DNA of 64,000 bases from Forficula auricularia (Eukaryota; Arthropoda; Insecta; Dermaptera; Forficulidae): NCBI GenBank assembly GCA_024734495.1, contig JALMQS010000102.1, positions 6,168,143 through 6,232,142 of the forward strand. The letters run 5' to 3'. This document shows, in pieces, positions 11,349 to 23,418 of this stretch. The notes beneath the pieces were generated by a model. That model was not told where the DNA came from, ran no database searches, and saw nothing but the letters and a program-made list of their open reading frames with translations. Positions within the stretch are counted from its first letter, which is position 1. Each line of letters begins with the position of its first letter. A program made the translations under genes and the position numbers.

Positions 11349-11935
11349 CAGTTAAGAGGGGTTCCATTGATGCTGTGGATGCGGCGCATCCTTAAAATTT
11401 CAAACATTTAGAGTAGGTATTTTCATAGATATATAAGGTCGACTTCATGATTTCAGGAGGATCTTTAAATTTTATTTGAAATATTTCTACATTTTTTGTT
11501 TTAAAAAGTATATTGGTGCTCGAAATGAAATAAAATTGTTGAATAGTTCCAAGGGGCAATTAAAATAGATGATTTTTCAGAAAAGCGTGCTGATAGATGG
11601 TTTGAAGTCCCTGCCTGGTAGATATATCTTCCTGTTCAAGCATGTCAAAGACAAGTCGAGATGAGTTTTAGTCAACTAAAAATGGTTCTCGCTGAGGAAC
11701 TATTAAAATAATAATAACACAAAAAAGGAATAAATAAATATGATTCAAGAATCTTTGGACTAATTCATTTCTAAGTCTAAGAACTCTCAATATATAAGAT
11801 CGGAAATAACTAAGAGTGCTATAGACAAGTCATAGCTTGCTTATAGCAATAGATTATGAGAAATTTAAGATATTCTTATAGGACAGACTCATTCATTTAT
11901 TTCTGAAGATGGTTAACCGTTAGTATCAGAAGCTT
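11349..11935. mobile_element. second copy of the J element, right end missing
   Basis: It starts CAGTTAAGAGGGGTTCC and follows J1 (7758) block by block: TTTCAGGAGGATCTTTAAAT, the 'cctgcctggta' and 'gttcaagcatgtcaaagacaag' blocks, and the 'tatataagatcggaaataact' block. Similarity ends near 11900, before the J1 right terminus, so this copy is truncated or rearranged. Confidence 0.65.
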
Positions 11936-12050
11936 TTTAATGAATAAACAGAAATAAATAAAAAATTTATCATTCTAATTTAAATTATTAAAACATTTCA
12001 ATAGTTTGAAAAACAACTCTTGAATCTTAATGAAAATAAATCGAATGGTT

Positions 12051-12615
12051 TCTACATTTGATTCAATCGCGAATCAAATGTAGGAAATTTTTGTCAAATA
12101 TTGACTGAAAATAATATCTGAACTTATATATTTCTAACTTGAAATAATGATGTTAAATAAATTTTATAATTTTTTTTATTAGTATATTAAAGAATAATTG
12201 ATATATTAACAAGAATTGTTTTGACCACACTTTTTTGAAAAAAATATATATATCGCGAGACTACTGCGGATGACGCTATTGGAGTCTGCGGAGTCTTAAG
12301 TCTGGACCCAGAGAATAAAAGATGTGGTCCATTTAGCTACAACCCAACGTCATTTCGTGTATAGCCCGGATTTGGTGATCCATCCGAATGTCATGCGGGC
12401 TATACGCGAAATGACGTTGGATTGTAGGTAAATGGACCACATCTTTTTTTCTCTTGGTCCAGACTTAAGACTCCGCAGACTCCAATAGCGCCATCCGCAG
12501 TAGCTGGCGATATATATATTTTTTTCAAAAAAGTGCGGTCAAAAAAATTCTCGTTAATATATCAATTATCCTTTGATATACTAATGAGAAAAATTATAAA
12601 ATTTATTTAACGAAT
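12051..12615. mobile_element. palindromic element F1
   Basis: From about 12152 to 12613 the two halves are inverted copies, including the CTTAAGTCTGGACC and CATTTCG...TATAGCCCG blocks near the centre. The left edge (12060-12100) has TTTGATTC...GCGAATCAAATG, also self-complementary. Related sequence is found at 55666-55975 and 56062-56665. No coding capacity; a foldback or MITE family of unknown class. Confidence 0.7.
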
Positions 12616-13201
12616 ATAAACTACACTACACGTTCACTTAATTTTTGGAAGAATCACGGATACTGTGATATTAATGTATAGGTACATAATATATATATAT
12701 ATATATACCATTACTACATATATATATTAATTATTTTACATAGTCTCAATTAGCTGACTGTAATTAATGAAAGTTGGAGTGCGATGCCTGAGCAATGAAA
12801 ATATAATGTTTATTAAACTTCTTTCCTATCGATTGAGATAATGATAATATAATGTCTCTTTCTTTATTGGCTACTCTTTTATTGACAATAGCTATTAAAA
12901 TTTAATAAATTTCATATTAAATATTCGTTCATTGAATCAAAATCAATCTGCAAGACAATTAATTTCAAAATTTAATTTAATAATTGACTGTCTGGTTATT
13001 CGAGAAAACCTATATTTTTGTTGAAATTGATTTTTAATCTAGATGGGGGTTTTTCGGGTAGACCATCGTCATGTTTCAAATGTTTAAAGACTTAATAATT
13101 ATCTATTTTATATGCTTTAATTTTTACAAGCAGTGTATTTATCAAACGCCTAATGAGCGATTGATTTAGTAGGACAATGAATAAAAATATTATAAAAAAA
13201 T
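12616..13201. other. AT-rich, no gene seen
   Basis: It includes an (AT)n microsatellite near 12690-12708. No other structure was recognised. Confidence 0.45.
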
Positions 13202-13741
13202 AATTGAAAGTAATGGAAGGCAGATCAGGGGTAGTGAGGAAAGAACAAATTAACACATATCCAAATAAGGTGTAATTTATTAGATTCTTACCTCCTTTCA
13301 TTTCAAACCGAAGTTTAGGAAGATTCTTCCCTCCTTCTTCAGGGTTTCAATGGGTCAATGAAGGAAACAAATAAAATGCTTCCTTCCTCTCTTCACAGCA
13401 GTATTTAAAACTTTTTTCTTCCTTAGCAGAAGCATAGAAAAACAATTTTTTTCTTCCTTTTCTTAATTACCTAATAAAGGAAGAAAAAAATTGTTTTTCC
13501 ATTCTTCTTCTAAGGAAGAAAAAAGTTTTAAATACTGCTATGGAGAGAGGAAGGAACCATTTTATTTGTTTCCTTCATTGACCTTTTGAAAACCTGACGA
13601 AGCAGAGAAGAATCCTCAGAAACGTCGGTTTGAAAGGAAAGGAGAAAAGATTCTAATAAATTGCACCTTATTTGGATATGTGTTAATTAAGTTGTTCTTT
13701 CCTCACTACCCCTGGTCTGCCTTCCATTAATACTTTCAATT
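13202..13741. mobile_element. palindromic element with hammerhead-like motifs (P2)
   Basis: The arms are about 190 bp or more: AATTGAAAGTAATGGAAGGC at the left has its inverse at 13720-13741, and pairing continues through the hammerhead regions to a central hairpin around 13440-13510. The left motif (13308-13343, minus) has lost the G of GAAAC; the right one is less decayed. Same architecture as P1, P3 and P4. Confidence 0.65.
13593..13628 (+). ncRNA. hammerhead-like motif, degenerate stem II
   Basis: CTGACGA, A, a weak stem around GAGAAGAATCCTC, then GAAACGTCGG. The core letters are intact but stem II is mismatched, so activity is doubtful. Confidence 0.4.
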
Positions 13742-13910
13742 AAAAGTTCTACCAGTCCTTCTCTCTCCAGAGAAAATTTCGTTGCAAATAAATATAAAAA
13801 AATATGAAGAGATTTAAATAGGAAATATTTTCAATCTGTGCCTATATGTGTTTGCTAATAATGAATATTTATAAAATGACAAATATACAAAGAAGTTAGT
13901 TTGTTTGAGC

Positions 13911-13944
13911 CCTGAAGAAGTCAACAAAGTTGACGAAACGTTGG
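13911..13944 (+). ncRNA. hammerhead-ribozyme-like motif, well-formed
   Basis: CTGAAGA, an extra A, stem GTCAA/TTGAC with loop CAAAG, then GAAACGTTGG, preceded by CC that can pair with the final GG. It stands outside the palindromes and has no sequence in common with them beyond the core, so it is an independent member, probably from another Penelope-like lineage. Confidence 0.6.
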
Positions 13945-15782
13945 CATAAAATAAAAAATATTTGCATAAGCTATATCCCTTATTTCACTACAACAACTTA
14001 TTAATTTAATCGATGGACATAAATAATCAAAATAATAAAAAAAATATTTGAAATTATTTATATTAATTGATACTCCGGGCTTCCCAAGTATTTAAATTCA
14101 TTCGATTTTTTTGTTTTTGTTTATTCCTGCTTAGAAATATGTGTTAAGTTAAAAAGTCATTTACATTTATAATCATTTTTTCTTCATTATGTCTATATGC
14201 TTGAGTTTCGCATACGCTCTAAAATTCAAGAACGGTAATCCGTAGGAAGATCGTTTTGGTACCAAAATGTTCTTGTTTTTTTTCTATAGCCAATAAGTGT
14301 TTATATTTTAACTTCTTTAAATGCTGGAAAATTAGAAAAAAAATAGAATCCTTAAATGATTAACTGTTGAACGGTTGTAGCTGATGAAATTTGACATGCA
14401 TATTTGTATGTATTAATATGGTTAAATTTTAAGCCAAGTTTAAGTCTTTGTAACAGATGTTTAAGAATATTTTAGAAATCAGCTGCCTACTGTACCTTCA
14501 GTCCGGAAATACTTGACCCCTGCGCAGAACTTGTTATATAGTTATCGGACAAGGGAAGTTTATAATATGTCAAAGTGACTTTCAGGCATTCTCTGTAATA
14601 TTAGGGCCCTTCCGCTGCGAGCTCAGACCACGGCCGCCAGAAAAAGATTATTTATTTATAAGAATGATGATAAGAAAAGTTATATTTTTTCTTACAAATT
14701 CCTGGAATGCTGAAATATTGTGTATATCCGAAATAAATATGTATTTAAGAATCCACTTGGCAAAATTGGGTAAAAATTTGATTAAAATATTCCTCATGGA
14801 TTTAAAATTAAATAGTGTAAAATAAATAACAACTTTATTAACCTATAAATAAATAAATAAATAAATATTTAACAATTTCAAATGCTTCGACCTCCCCCGA
14901 AGGTCCCACCATCGAATGTCCTTTTTATTTTAAATTTTAAATAGTGAAGAAAATATTCTTTGACTTATAAAGAAACATCTTGCAAGTAGCATTTCGTGAT
15001 ACTTAAATAGGGTATTTTTTAGATCTTGAATTATATTTTTTCTTTTAATTCCAAAAAAGAAAATTAAATATTTTAATGTGACCGTAAATGGGCACATGTG
15101 TGAAAGATTTCAAGTAAATCGGCTAGGTAGAAATAGGTAAAAATTCGATTAAAAGATTCAACCCAAATTGATAGAAAAACAGACAGAGTAATCAAGTTAA
15201 TTAAAAAGCATGTTAAACTCTCTAGTGAGAGTAATCTACAATTTTAGATGTTCTCTATAAACGAGGAGTAATGAATTTTATTTAAGACCAAAATTGTTCC
15301 GTTTCTTGTCGACATAGCTATTTTTTGTATTGTTTAGGGGTGGCTTTGGATTTAGAACCGAATGTAACTCACTGATGACTTGGCATTCCCAGGAGAATCC
15401 ATGGAGAAAGTTAATTTTTGATCATATGAATAATTTGGAGAAATCCCCGAAGAGGTGGGCGAAGACCACGGTCGAAATTGTTTTGGGCGTGATGGCGAGA
15501 GAACGAGAAAGGCATACAAAGTGAAAGTGAGACGGAGAGAGGCAAAAAAGGATTGCATGACTGCAAGAAGGGCTAAATTACAAAAAGCCTATTCTGGGAA
15601 ACCTTAAAGAGACCTCAGAGGCCGTCCCGTGTTCTCAGGGCTCATTTAAAATAATACGTTGGCGGCGATTGCCACATCTGACTTTTTATAAAAAAAATTA
15701 AAATAATTTATTTACGTACAATTGATTAAAAAAAATAAAATCTTGACCTTAGTTTAGAGATAATAAATACTTGTTTATTAGG
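13945..15782. other. unassigned; no supported gene
   Basis: There is a GC-richer patch at 14605-14640 and another at 15330-15620. The latter contains a 64-residue frame (15330-15524) with charged, low-complexity ends and no motif I recognise. Microsatellite (AAAT)n occurs near 14845-14865. Confidence 0.45.
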
Positions 15783-16956
15783 CAGAGGCGCAGCCACGGG
15801 GGGAGGGGGGGGTTCTGAGCCCAACCACCAAAAAGCAGGGTTCATGGGATGAGAAACGGTAACGACAAACAGTTTCTTATGACAAACTAACCGCAATTAA
15901 ATTTATTTAATATTTTTAATCAAGCAATATGTTCTTTTTTAATTTCTTGAAGTACCTTTTTAATCCAGTTAAATTGTTCTCTAAGGGGTCACTTGGGGTA
16001 GTTTTGATTTCTTGATCCTACATGTTTTTCCTTGTACTAAATCCGAATCTGAGGTTTGCTAACAAAATTGAACATTATCAAAAATGAAAAAAAAGGTAAA
16101 AAAATCTCATTTTTTTGGCTTTTTTTTGCTTAAATCTCAACTTTTCCTAAATAAATTTCCTTTTCAAAATGAACGTTCCTAAAATTTCCTACAAAGGATA
16201 TGATCCGAATTCTCAAAAGTTTCATGGGAAATGCTGGATATCTATAAATCTAAGAGTTTAACAAAAAAGTGGTCCAAGTAAACGTTCAAGACAAAAAAAA
16301 ATTCCTAGAGGATGAGATAGAAATCAAGTTTCTAGGATGAATGGTTTTCATTTTATGAAGGCAGTTTTACAAAAATTCAACCTCATTGCAGTACGGGTTA
16401 CCTTTATCCAATTAAGATGGAACGTTGTTTTAATTGTATCAAATTTAATCTAGTTTAAAAATGTATAGAGTGGTCTTTGTCGAAAACGTACTCTTTCATG
16501 GTCAAAATAAAAAAATGTGCGAGTTTTTTGGGATTTGCGGAAACAGAAAAAATAAGACAATTTTCAACTAGCGATTGATCCCGAAGGGTTGGTCAGAAAA
16601 AACCTAAACTATGAAATTTGTAGGAATTTTATGAACTTCATTTTGAATAGGAAGGTTATTTACGAAAAGTTGATAGTTTTCAAGTTATAAGCACAAAACC
16701 GCCAAAAAATGAGATTATTTACATTTTTTTTTTTGCATTTTGGACAATGTTTCGTCACGAAATTTTGTTAGCAAACCTCAGATTCGGATTCAGCACACCC
16801 AAAAACATAAAAGGTCGAAGAAATTTCAACTACCTTAAAACTTTCCGGGTAAAAACACAATTTAACTGGACTATTTGTTTTAATAAAAAAGAATTCACAC
16901 TAAATATTTCGCTTTGTGGATTGACCCCCCATGAAAATTTTCTGGCTACGCCACTG
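15783..16956. mobile_element. hAT-like non-autonomous element with long inverted arms
   Basis: The ends are CAGAGGCGCAGCCA and the inverse of CAGTGGCGTAGCCA, with flanks TTATTAGG and TTTTCAGG (6/8 match), consistent with an old 8-bp duplication. Internal inverted arms run from about 15964 to 16210 and 16620 to 16872 and share AATCCGAATCTGAGGTTTGC. A 113-residue frame at 16747-17088 overlaps the right arm and end and is not a real gene. No transposase remains. Confidence 0.7.
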
Positions 16957-17040
16957 TTTTCAGGATTTGATGAAGGCAGTCCAGAAATATTTATCATAAA
17001 CAAAGAGACTATTTCCAATAAATATATTTTTTTTTGTACA

Positions 17041-17073
17041 GACGTTTCGAAGGATTTCCTCTCCTTCCTCAAA
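17041..17073 (-). ncRNA. degenerate hammerhead-like motif
   Basis: On the minus strand: TTGAGGA (first core C lost), A, stem AAGG/CCTT-like, then GAAACGTC. It is likely a decayed relative of the other motifs. Confidence 0.3.
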
Positions 17074-17946
17074 GTTCAAAAAGGTTAATGAAAGAAGTAC
17101 ATAGCACTCTTCCTCCTTGGTTTAATTGAAATGATTAGTATTAGAGTAGCAGAGTTGTCCTCGCTATGCGAGTCCGATTTGGATTTGCCCGATTTGTGTT
17201 TCTTTTCTTGAACAAGATTTTGTAGCCAATTAACTTTTTATAAATATTATTCTAATATATATTTTTTTTGTTCTAGGTAAGTGAAATACTTGCTCTAATC
17301 ACTGAAGAAACGAGTTGGTCTTCTTCAGGTTTGAAACTATAAAATATAAGTTACGACTCATGGGCGCGGGTATGATTATTTCCAAGGGCGTGCATCTGTA
17401 TCTACACATACTATTAACTAATAAAATATATTACTAATAATTTATAATTATAGGCAGGCATATAATATTAGACATTTATGTTATGTCATTTAAGTTAATG
17501 TCAAATTCAAAAATCAATTCTTAATCTTTTTCTGGGTATTTTCTTTCATGTCAGGGCGGTGCAATTGCACCCCCTTTCACATCTTCCGGGGTCCATCTTA
17601 CGAGTAGATTTATAGGGAATGTTACCAAATATTTCTGTAGCTACGAATAAATTCATCTAATATAAAAATAGATCAACTTTTTTTTTCGTTTTTTACAATT
17701 AGTAGATCGGAGAGGAAAGTAAATAGGGCGGCGAAAACAAAATTGTTTTAAACCTATCATCATTACGTATCATTCTTAATAAAAAGCAAAGAAGTGAGCA
17801 AGGGAGCGAAACCGGACTGCTTGAATTCTATTTTCCCAATAACTCCTACAAAGCAAGTTTGTTTTCCTTTTTCTTCCTCATTTCATATTTACTCTCCGAT
17901 ATAACATCATTCCAGTTATGCCATTCAACATTTTTATAGGGTAAGC
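17074..17946. other. unassigned, no gene seen
   Basis: A small palindrome, CTGAAGAAACGAG...TCTTCTTCAG, is at 17303-17330. A GC-richer patch at 17550-17620 has no recognisable content. Confidence 0.4.
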
Positions 17947-18096
17947 CGAGGGGTGAACCGAGATTGGAATTAGGTGTACGCCGTCTTTGGAATTATTTGG
18001 AATTACTTTGGAATTCATTAGATAATCTATTGTATTCTACTTGGAAATGGAAGTGGAAGTAGGTGTACACGATTTTAGGTCGCGGTTCACCCCTCG
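17947..18096. mobile_element. T-family MITE, copy 2 (perfect 8-bp duplication)
   Basis: Ends CGAGGGGTGAACCG and CGGTTCACCCCTCG. GGGTAAGC is present exactly at 17939-17946 and 18097-18104. The interior is in the opposite orientation to copy 1 and holds two or three units of the TTGGAATTA motif that is expanded in copies 4 and 6. Confidence 0.92.
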
Positions 18097-18887
18097 GGGT
18101 AAGCGGTGTGGTTGTGACACTGGAAGTGAATGTTTCTCGGAAAATAAAATTGAAAATTATAAAAAACTCATTTGTTAGAATTAATTAATTTTAATAATTA
18201 TCCGTATATTTGAGAAAAACTTTTCGGGGAGTCTCCTTCGTTATTTTGAGTTCTTTAGCTATTTGTCCAGGGCATCTTTACCATACCTCATCATCATCAT
18301 GAAAGCTTTTGGCTTGGGGTCTTTTTTGGCCACTGTCCACGTTTCTCATCTATAATATATAAAAAGTCAGAAAACATCAACGATTTAATTAGTTTTTTTT
18401 ATTTTGTCTAATGTTGTTGTTCTATATTTTATGTAGGTGATTATAATGAAATCAATAATTAACTCATTTTAATTTGTAGATATTTTCTTCATTTTTGTAT
18501 CGTTATCTGTTCTTTCAATTAAAAATACAAACAAAATTATCAACTTTTTACTAATTTCCTTTCTTGGGTTATATCGTGGGTATTGCAATTCAGACGCACA
18601 GAGAGAGAAAAAATCATTAATTTTCTCCAAGTTTCAAAACTTTTTAAATAATAATAATAAGCATTAAAGGATAAAATAAAAACTTCTTCAAGAATCAATC
18701 GGTCTCAGGTTAGAGTCGCCCTGACATAAAATAATAAACTTAAATATAATAAATTTGTAACATTTTGTTTTCTGATATTATTTTTAATAAATAAAATAAT
18801 TAATTTTATTGAAAAAATTGTTTATTTCATAAATTAAAATCTCAATATAACCATTAAAAAAATTTAATTTTCTTTTTTTTTTTAAAG
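18097..18887. other. AT-rich, no gene seen
   Basis: No open frame or repeat boundary could be supported. Confidence 0.4.
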
Positions 18888-19060
18888 GAAGCACAAAATC
18901 TAATCAGTTCTGTTGGTTGAAAACAAAAACATTTTGGCACCAGAACTAACTTTCTACAACTTTTCATTCTTGAGTTATCGTGGGTTTTATAGCACAGACA
19001 GTCACACAGAAACAAACCTACAGATAGAAAAAAATCAAGGTTTGAAAATAATTTTTCTTC
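18888..19060. repeat. dispersed repeat K (copy)
   Basis: Shares the AATCTAATCAGTTCT block, a 'ttggcaccagaactaactttctacaac' block and an 'acagatagaaaaa' block with 7468-7600 and in part with 930-1060. A 70-residue frame across it has no known motif. Confidence 0.55.
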
Positions 19061-20116
19061 ATGATTCAGATATTTTTAAACCCATTGAGAAAAAAAAATT
19101 AAGTAAATTTAATATACCTATCTAACTCCTGGGCGTGCCGAGTAAAACTCTTAAGTAAGATCTCTTTAGTAATTCATCATGTATTTAAGTTCTAAAATAT
19201 ACAAATACATAATAATCAAAAAGAGGCTTTGATAATTAATATCTAAAGGATTGAATTGAAATTGTGAATCGGCATTTTCTTGGAAGCCCATTGAATCCCA
19301 CTGGCTTAGACTCTGCTATTCAGCCTATTGATGAAAGTTGGGCGGAGGTTAGAAAGAGTGTTTAGGAGCTGACAAATCGCCTGCAATTTTGAATATAGCT
19401 TCCACCTTCTATATCCTCTGCCAAGTCAAAATAATGCTATTATTCTCTGACTTGAAAACGGATTTTTTTTATTATTCTATAAATTTCAAGAGTTCATGTT
19501 TCTAAAGATGAAAAATTCAATAGTTTATGTGTTAAAAAATAATTGATGAAATATTTATTTTTATTTATTTTTTACACGCTTTATGCTTCACTTGTAGTTG
19601 AATGTAAACTAATCTAGAAAGTCGGTTTTATCCTACTTCTAATTGTCGTATCGATATGAAACTTTTTATCTATATGTAATTCAGGAGACCACACAGTAAT
19701 TTTAAGCATTCGAGCTGAAAAAAATAACCAGGGTGTTTGGGAAATTATAGGCCCCCTTATTAATTCTCAATCAAGTTGATAAAGGTCCCCCCTTATCATG
19801 ATCTACCCTTCAAAATGAGGTTTGAAAAAGTAATTTTTTAGGAAATATACAAACGAAAATATATATTTCGAACTCTATAATATTTACTATTTAAAATGAG
19901 TTTAATTTTTTTTAAATTAATATTTTATTTTTCTTTGAAATTCTCAATCAAGTTGATAGGGGTCCCTCTTTGCATCATCTGGCCTTCGAAATGAGGTCTC
20001 AACAAATATTTTTTTTCGAGATATTCAAACGAAACTCAACCGAAATTTGTATACATCATCTGTAGGGCCCCAAAAGGGTAAAAATACAAAAAATAACAAA
20101 TGGTTTGTGAAATTGG
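19061..20116. repeat. AT-rich region with a local direct duplication
   Basis: The block at about 19759-19860 (ATTCTCAATCAAGTTGATA, then 'ggtcccc' and 'aaaatgaggt') recurs at 19940-20035 in the same direction with perhaps 70 percent identity. The stretch 20050-20095 resembles part of the dispersed repeat H (TTTGTATACAT...). No gene. Confidence 0.5.
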
Positions 20117-20425
20117 GAAAAATATACTAGACTCTTGTTAAATTTAGTTTTAGTTTAGCCATGCACGCTTTTGTCAATAATGCATTAAAAAGTACAATAT
20201 AATGTAATAAACTATTTTATGCCCAATAATTAAGTCAAAAAGCGTGGGTCACTTTTTCGAAATTAATAAAAAGTACCTTCATGTTTATCGGAGAAGCGCC
20301 CATCGCCTTTTGATTTAGTTATTAGACATAAAAAAGTTAATTACATTATTTTGTACTTTTTAGTGAATTACTGACAATAGTGTGTTTTTTAACTAAAATT
20401 CAATTCTCATTAGAAAATATAGAAT
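20117..20425. repeat. foldback element, ~120-bp arms
   Basis: AAAAAGTACAATATAATGTA and following blocks at 20188-20240 are inverted at 20320-20365, and outer blocks pair as well. Non-coding; class unknown. Confidence 0.6.
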
Positions 20426-20716
20426 ATCTTCAAGTAATTCGCGTTGAATTTTTGTAGTGTTTTCATTTATTTATTTTTTTATTTTTGGCCTTCGGATCTT
20501 TGTTTATATCATCAGTACCTATGTAGCTGTGTGCGTGTGTTTAGACAAATAGGCATATGAACCTAATTACAACCATTTAAATTGTTAATGTTTCCAAGAG
20601 TTGATTCCTGAAATGCCGTCCTTTAATTACTCGGTAAGCCCTGTATACTATAAATTGAAAAAAAATCAGTGAATTTAAAATGAAAAAAATGGGATAATTA
20701 AATTAAATTAAAAAAA

Positions 20717-21000
20717 GAGGCAACTGTGTGTCAGTGGTCAGAGTGCTGGACCGCTGCCCTGAAGTATGCTGGTTCGAGACTGAGTCTCGGCAGATATTTC
20801 CAGTCGCCTCCTCTTGGAAAGCAATGGCAAACTATCAAGAGTGTAATTGCCTAGTCAACCTCTCCAAACTAGCCGTTCGGAACCGGCGTTAAAAAGTAGG
20901 TCCCGTATACCTGTGTATAACAGCTAAACCCACTCAGCACAGGTATATGTGGAAAGGTGCCGAAACGTCAGGAAGACCTGATATGGCACTTAAAGAAGAA
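20717..21000 (+). repeat. tRNA-derived SINE, family B
   Basis: The 5' part has a box A-like TGGTCAGAGTGCTGG and a box B-like GGTTCGAGACT (about 20770), spaced as in a tRNA gene. The body contains GAAAGCAATGGCAAAC. The element ends in an AT-rich tail. Near its end it carries GCCGAAACGTCAGG, the 3' half of a hammerhead core, without the CTGANGA half. A second, inverted copy is at 41138-41413. The LINE partner is unknown. Confidence 0.75.
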
Positions 21001-21450
21001 TTAAAATAAAAATTAAATTTATTTTACTTTTAATTTAATTTTTATTAAAATTTTTAAAATTACTATTTTCTATATTCTACATAAGAGATAAAGAGGAGTA
21101 CCTTTGTCTAAAAGAGAAAGAAAAGAAAAATATCCTACTTTCTAAGAAGGCAATCTTTTAAGAATCAAACTAGCTAAGTACCTATATATGAGTGAGTAAA
21201 AACTTTTTTGGTAAATTAAGAATTTTGTAGAAAATCTAAGAAATAATTCGATTGACCTAAATCAAACTAATTGAATTGATCTGCCCGGCGGAAGGCGAAC
21301 GTAGCTTAGTATTGAATTCACTTTTTGTCTGCTGTTTGTCTAAGCAAGATTATCTATATGGGGGAAGTAGTCAGAGCGATGATAAATGGAAATTAAAGGG
21401 TTCTGGTGATGGACATAAAAAACCCCATCATCATCATTGAGTATACAGTC

Positions 21451-22060
21451 CTAAGACTGGTTTGATGCAACAATCCGTCTCCACTCGACTCTGTCCCCCG
21501 CCAGCTGTTTGACCTCTCTAAATGTCTGGCATCCCATATCCCCAATTATTTGGTTGAAATACTCTAATCTGGGGTTTCCCCTTCCCCTTTTCTTTCCCAC
21601 CTCCCCCTCCAAGATATCCCTAAGCAGTCCCCATGTCTCAGTGTGTGTCCCATCATCTGACCTCTTCTCTTCTTCAGACTCTTCCACAAGGTTCTTCTTT
21701 CTCCGATTCTTCCAAGAACTTCTTCATTTCTAATTTTATCCATCCATTTGATATTCATCATTCTTCTGTAGCACCACATTTCGAAAGCCTCTAATCTCTT
21801 TCTCTCCACTTCTCTAATTGTCCAGGTTTCACACACGTACATGGCTATGCTCCATACATATGTCTTCAATAGCAACTTCCTGTTTTCTAAGCTGATTGAG
21901 GAGGAGCATATTAGTTTTTGTTTTGAATTAAACCCCATTTTTGCTTGGGCAATTCTTGATTTAATTTCGTTTTCGTTGCTCCCATCCCATGTTATTTTAC
22001 TTCCTAGGTAGCTGAAATCCTTAACTCCTTCTATGATGGATTCGAAACAAAACCCCAAGA
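21451..22060 (-). pseudogene. RTE-like LINE reverse transcriptase, C-terminal remnant
   Basis: The minus strand encodes the region after the RT catalytic core of a non-LTR retrotransposon: FSYLGSKITWDG, then ETWTIREVERKRLEAFEMWC, NEEVLGRIGERRTLW, GQMMGHTLRHG, and in a second frame LEYFNQIIGDMGCQTFREV and DRVEWRRIVASNQS before the stop. These phrases are characteristic of the endonuclease-reverse transcriptase proteins of arthropod RTE-type LINEs. At least one frameshift is needed near 21600. The 3' end is followed by a short TGATGATGATG-type repeat, as RTE elements often have, instead of poly(A). The N-terminal endonuclease and RT palm are missing. Confidence 0.85.
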
Positions 22061-22825
22061 ACCAAATAATTTTTAAATCGTAAATCATAAGAGGATCTAT
22101 GGTATTAGATTAATCCAAAAATTATAAAGGGGAGAATATATTATTTTTACACGTTTCTGCTTTTAAAAACTTTCCGTTTCATGCAAAATGATTGATTGAT
22201 TCATTTTCACTGTAATATTTCCCCTTTCACTCTCCATTATCTTATAAAATGTTTGTATATATTATTATTGGGCAGTTTCTGTCAGAAATAGGAATGTTAT
22301 TTGCCAACAAGGGGTATATGGGAGTAATATATCCGTTGAAAATAAAGAATCATAAGCCCCAGTACTTTCCTTTGAACTTTCTTAATCAATTCTACTAGAA
22401 TATACGACACAAGATTGGATTTATACGACTGTAATGGTAACAGTGTACACTAGACACATATTAGCTGATTTTTGTTAAGAGGAAAATTCAATTAAAATCT
22501 CATATATCAGAATTATAAACTAATTTTAAGCATAACCTTTTAATGTTATATTGTGTAAATTGACATTTGAATTCATTGAAAAATTTTCATTTTTTTTCTT
22601 GTTCGTGTTAATAAATTCTGAAACTTGAAGAAAATCAAGTGTGATTGATTTTCTGGGTGTCTTTCTGCCTAAATTTTCGTACCCACGTTAACTTATGAAC
22701 AAAAGGTCGCGGCCTGAATGTATAATATGTATTTTCAAAAATAAGAATTGATTAGAATTTGAGCTGTCTATCTTCGGAATTTATGCCTGAAAATCAGAAC
22801 AAAGTCGAATTGTTATATGAAGAGC
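22061..22825. other. AT-rich, no gene seen
   Basis: No supported structure. Confidence 0.4.
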
Positions 22826-22992
22826 CGAGGGGTGAACTGCAACCTTAAATTATGTACACCTACTTCCACTTTCACTTTCATTTCCAAGTAGAAGACAATA
22901 GAGGACAATAGCTTATCTAATTAATTCCAAAGTAATTCCAAATAATTCATAAAAACGGTGTACACCTAATTCCAATCGCGGTTCACTCCTCG
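22826..22992. mobile_element. T-family MITE, copy 3 (perfect 8-bp duplication)
   Basis: Ends CGAGGGGTGAACTGC and GCGGTTCACTCCTCG; flanked by TGAAGAGC at 22818-22825 and 22993-23000, an exact match. Same orientation as copy 1, with GTGTACAC palindromes (left one altered) and a few TTCCAAA-type internal repeats. Confidence 0.92.
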
Positions 22993-23418
22993 TGAAGAGC
23001 TATCGAACGGTTCAATTAGCAAGCTGGAATTTGCCAGGAGTGTATCTTTTCATAAGGTACTCTACATTCAATTTTCTTGCTTAAACACCTAACAAAAATA
23101 AAATTAAAATCTCTAAAATAAGTTGAAAACGTACCGAATATTGAAAAATATTTCACCTTTTTCTCCAATTTTGTTCTGGTGCGTATTGTGATTCGAGGCT
23201 TAAGTGTACGGCAAGCTAGACCAGTGTCCTAGAACAACAAACGTTCTAATAAATTAAGTAAAAAGTATTTTAAATGAAAATATTTATTTTTAGTTTTATT
23301 TTATGAAGTAGTACAAGAATAAATTTTAGTTTCAATGAGTAGATCATGAATTACTTGTATATATTAAAAATTAAAAAAAAAAAATAAATAAAACAGGACA
23401 TTTTTGTAATAACTAATA
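22993..23418. other. AT-rich, no gene seen
   Basis: No supported structure. Confidence 0.4.

Noticed and set aside
15330..15558. Two opposite frames of 64-68 residues
   Set aside because: No domain, low-complexity charged ends, and both strands open, as expected by chance in this composition.
16747..17088. 113-residue frame and its antisense partner
   Set aside because: It covers the right arm and terminus of a hAT-like element and continues outside it; no domain.
17300..17335. CTGAAGAAACGAG...TCTTCTTCAG as a hammerhead
   Set aside because: It is a small palindrome; stem II and the GAAA element are not in the required order on either strand.
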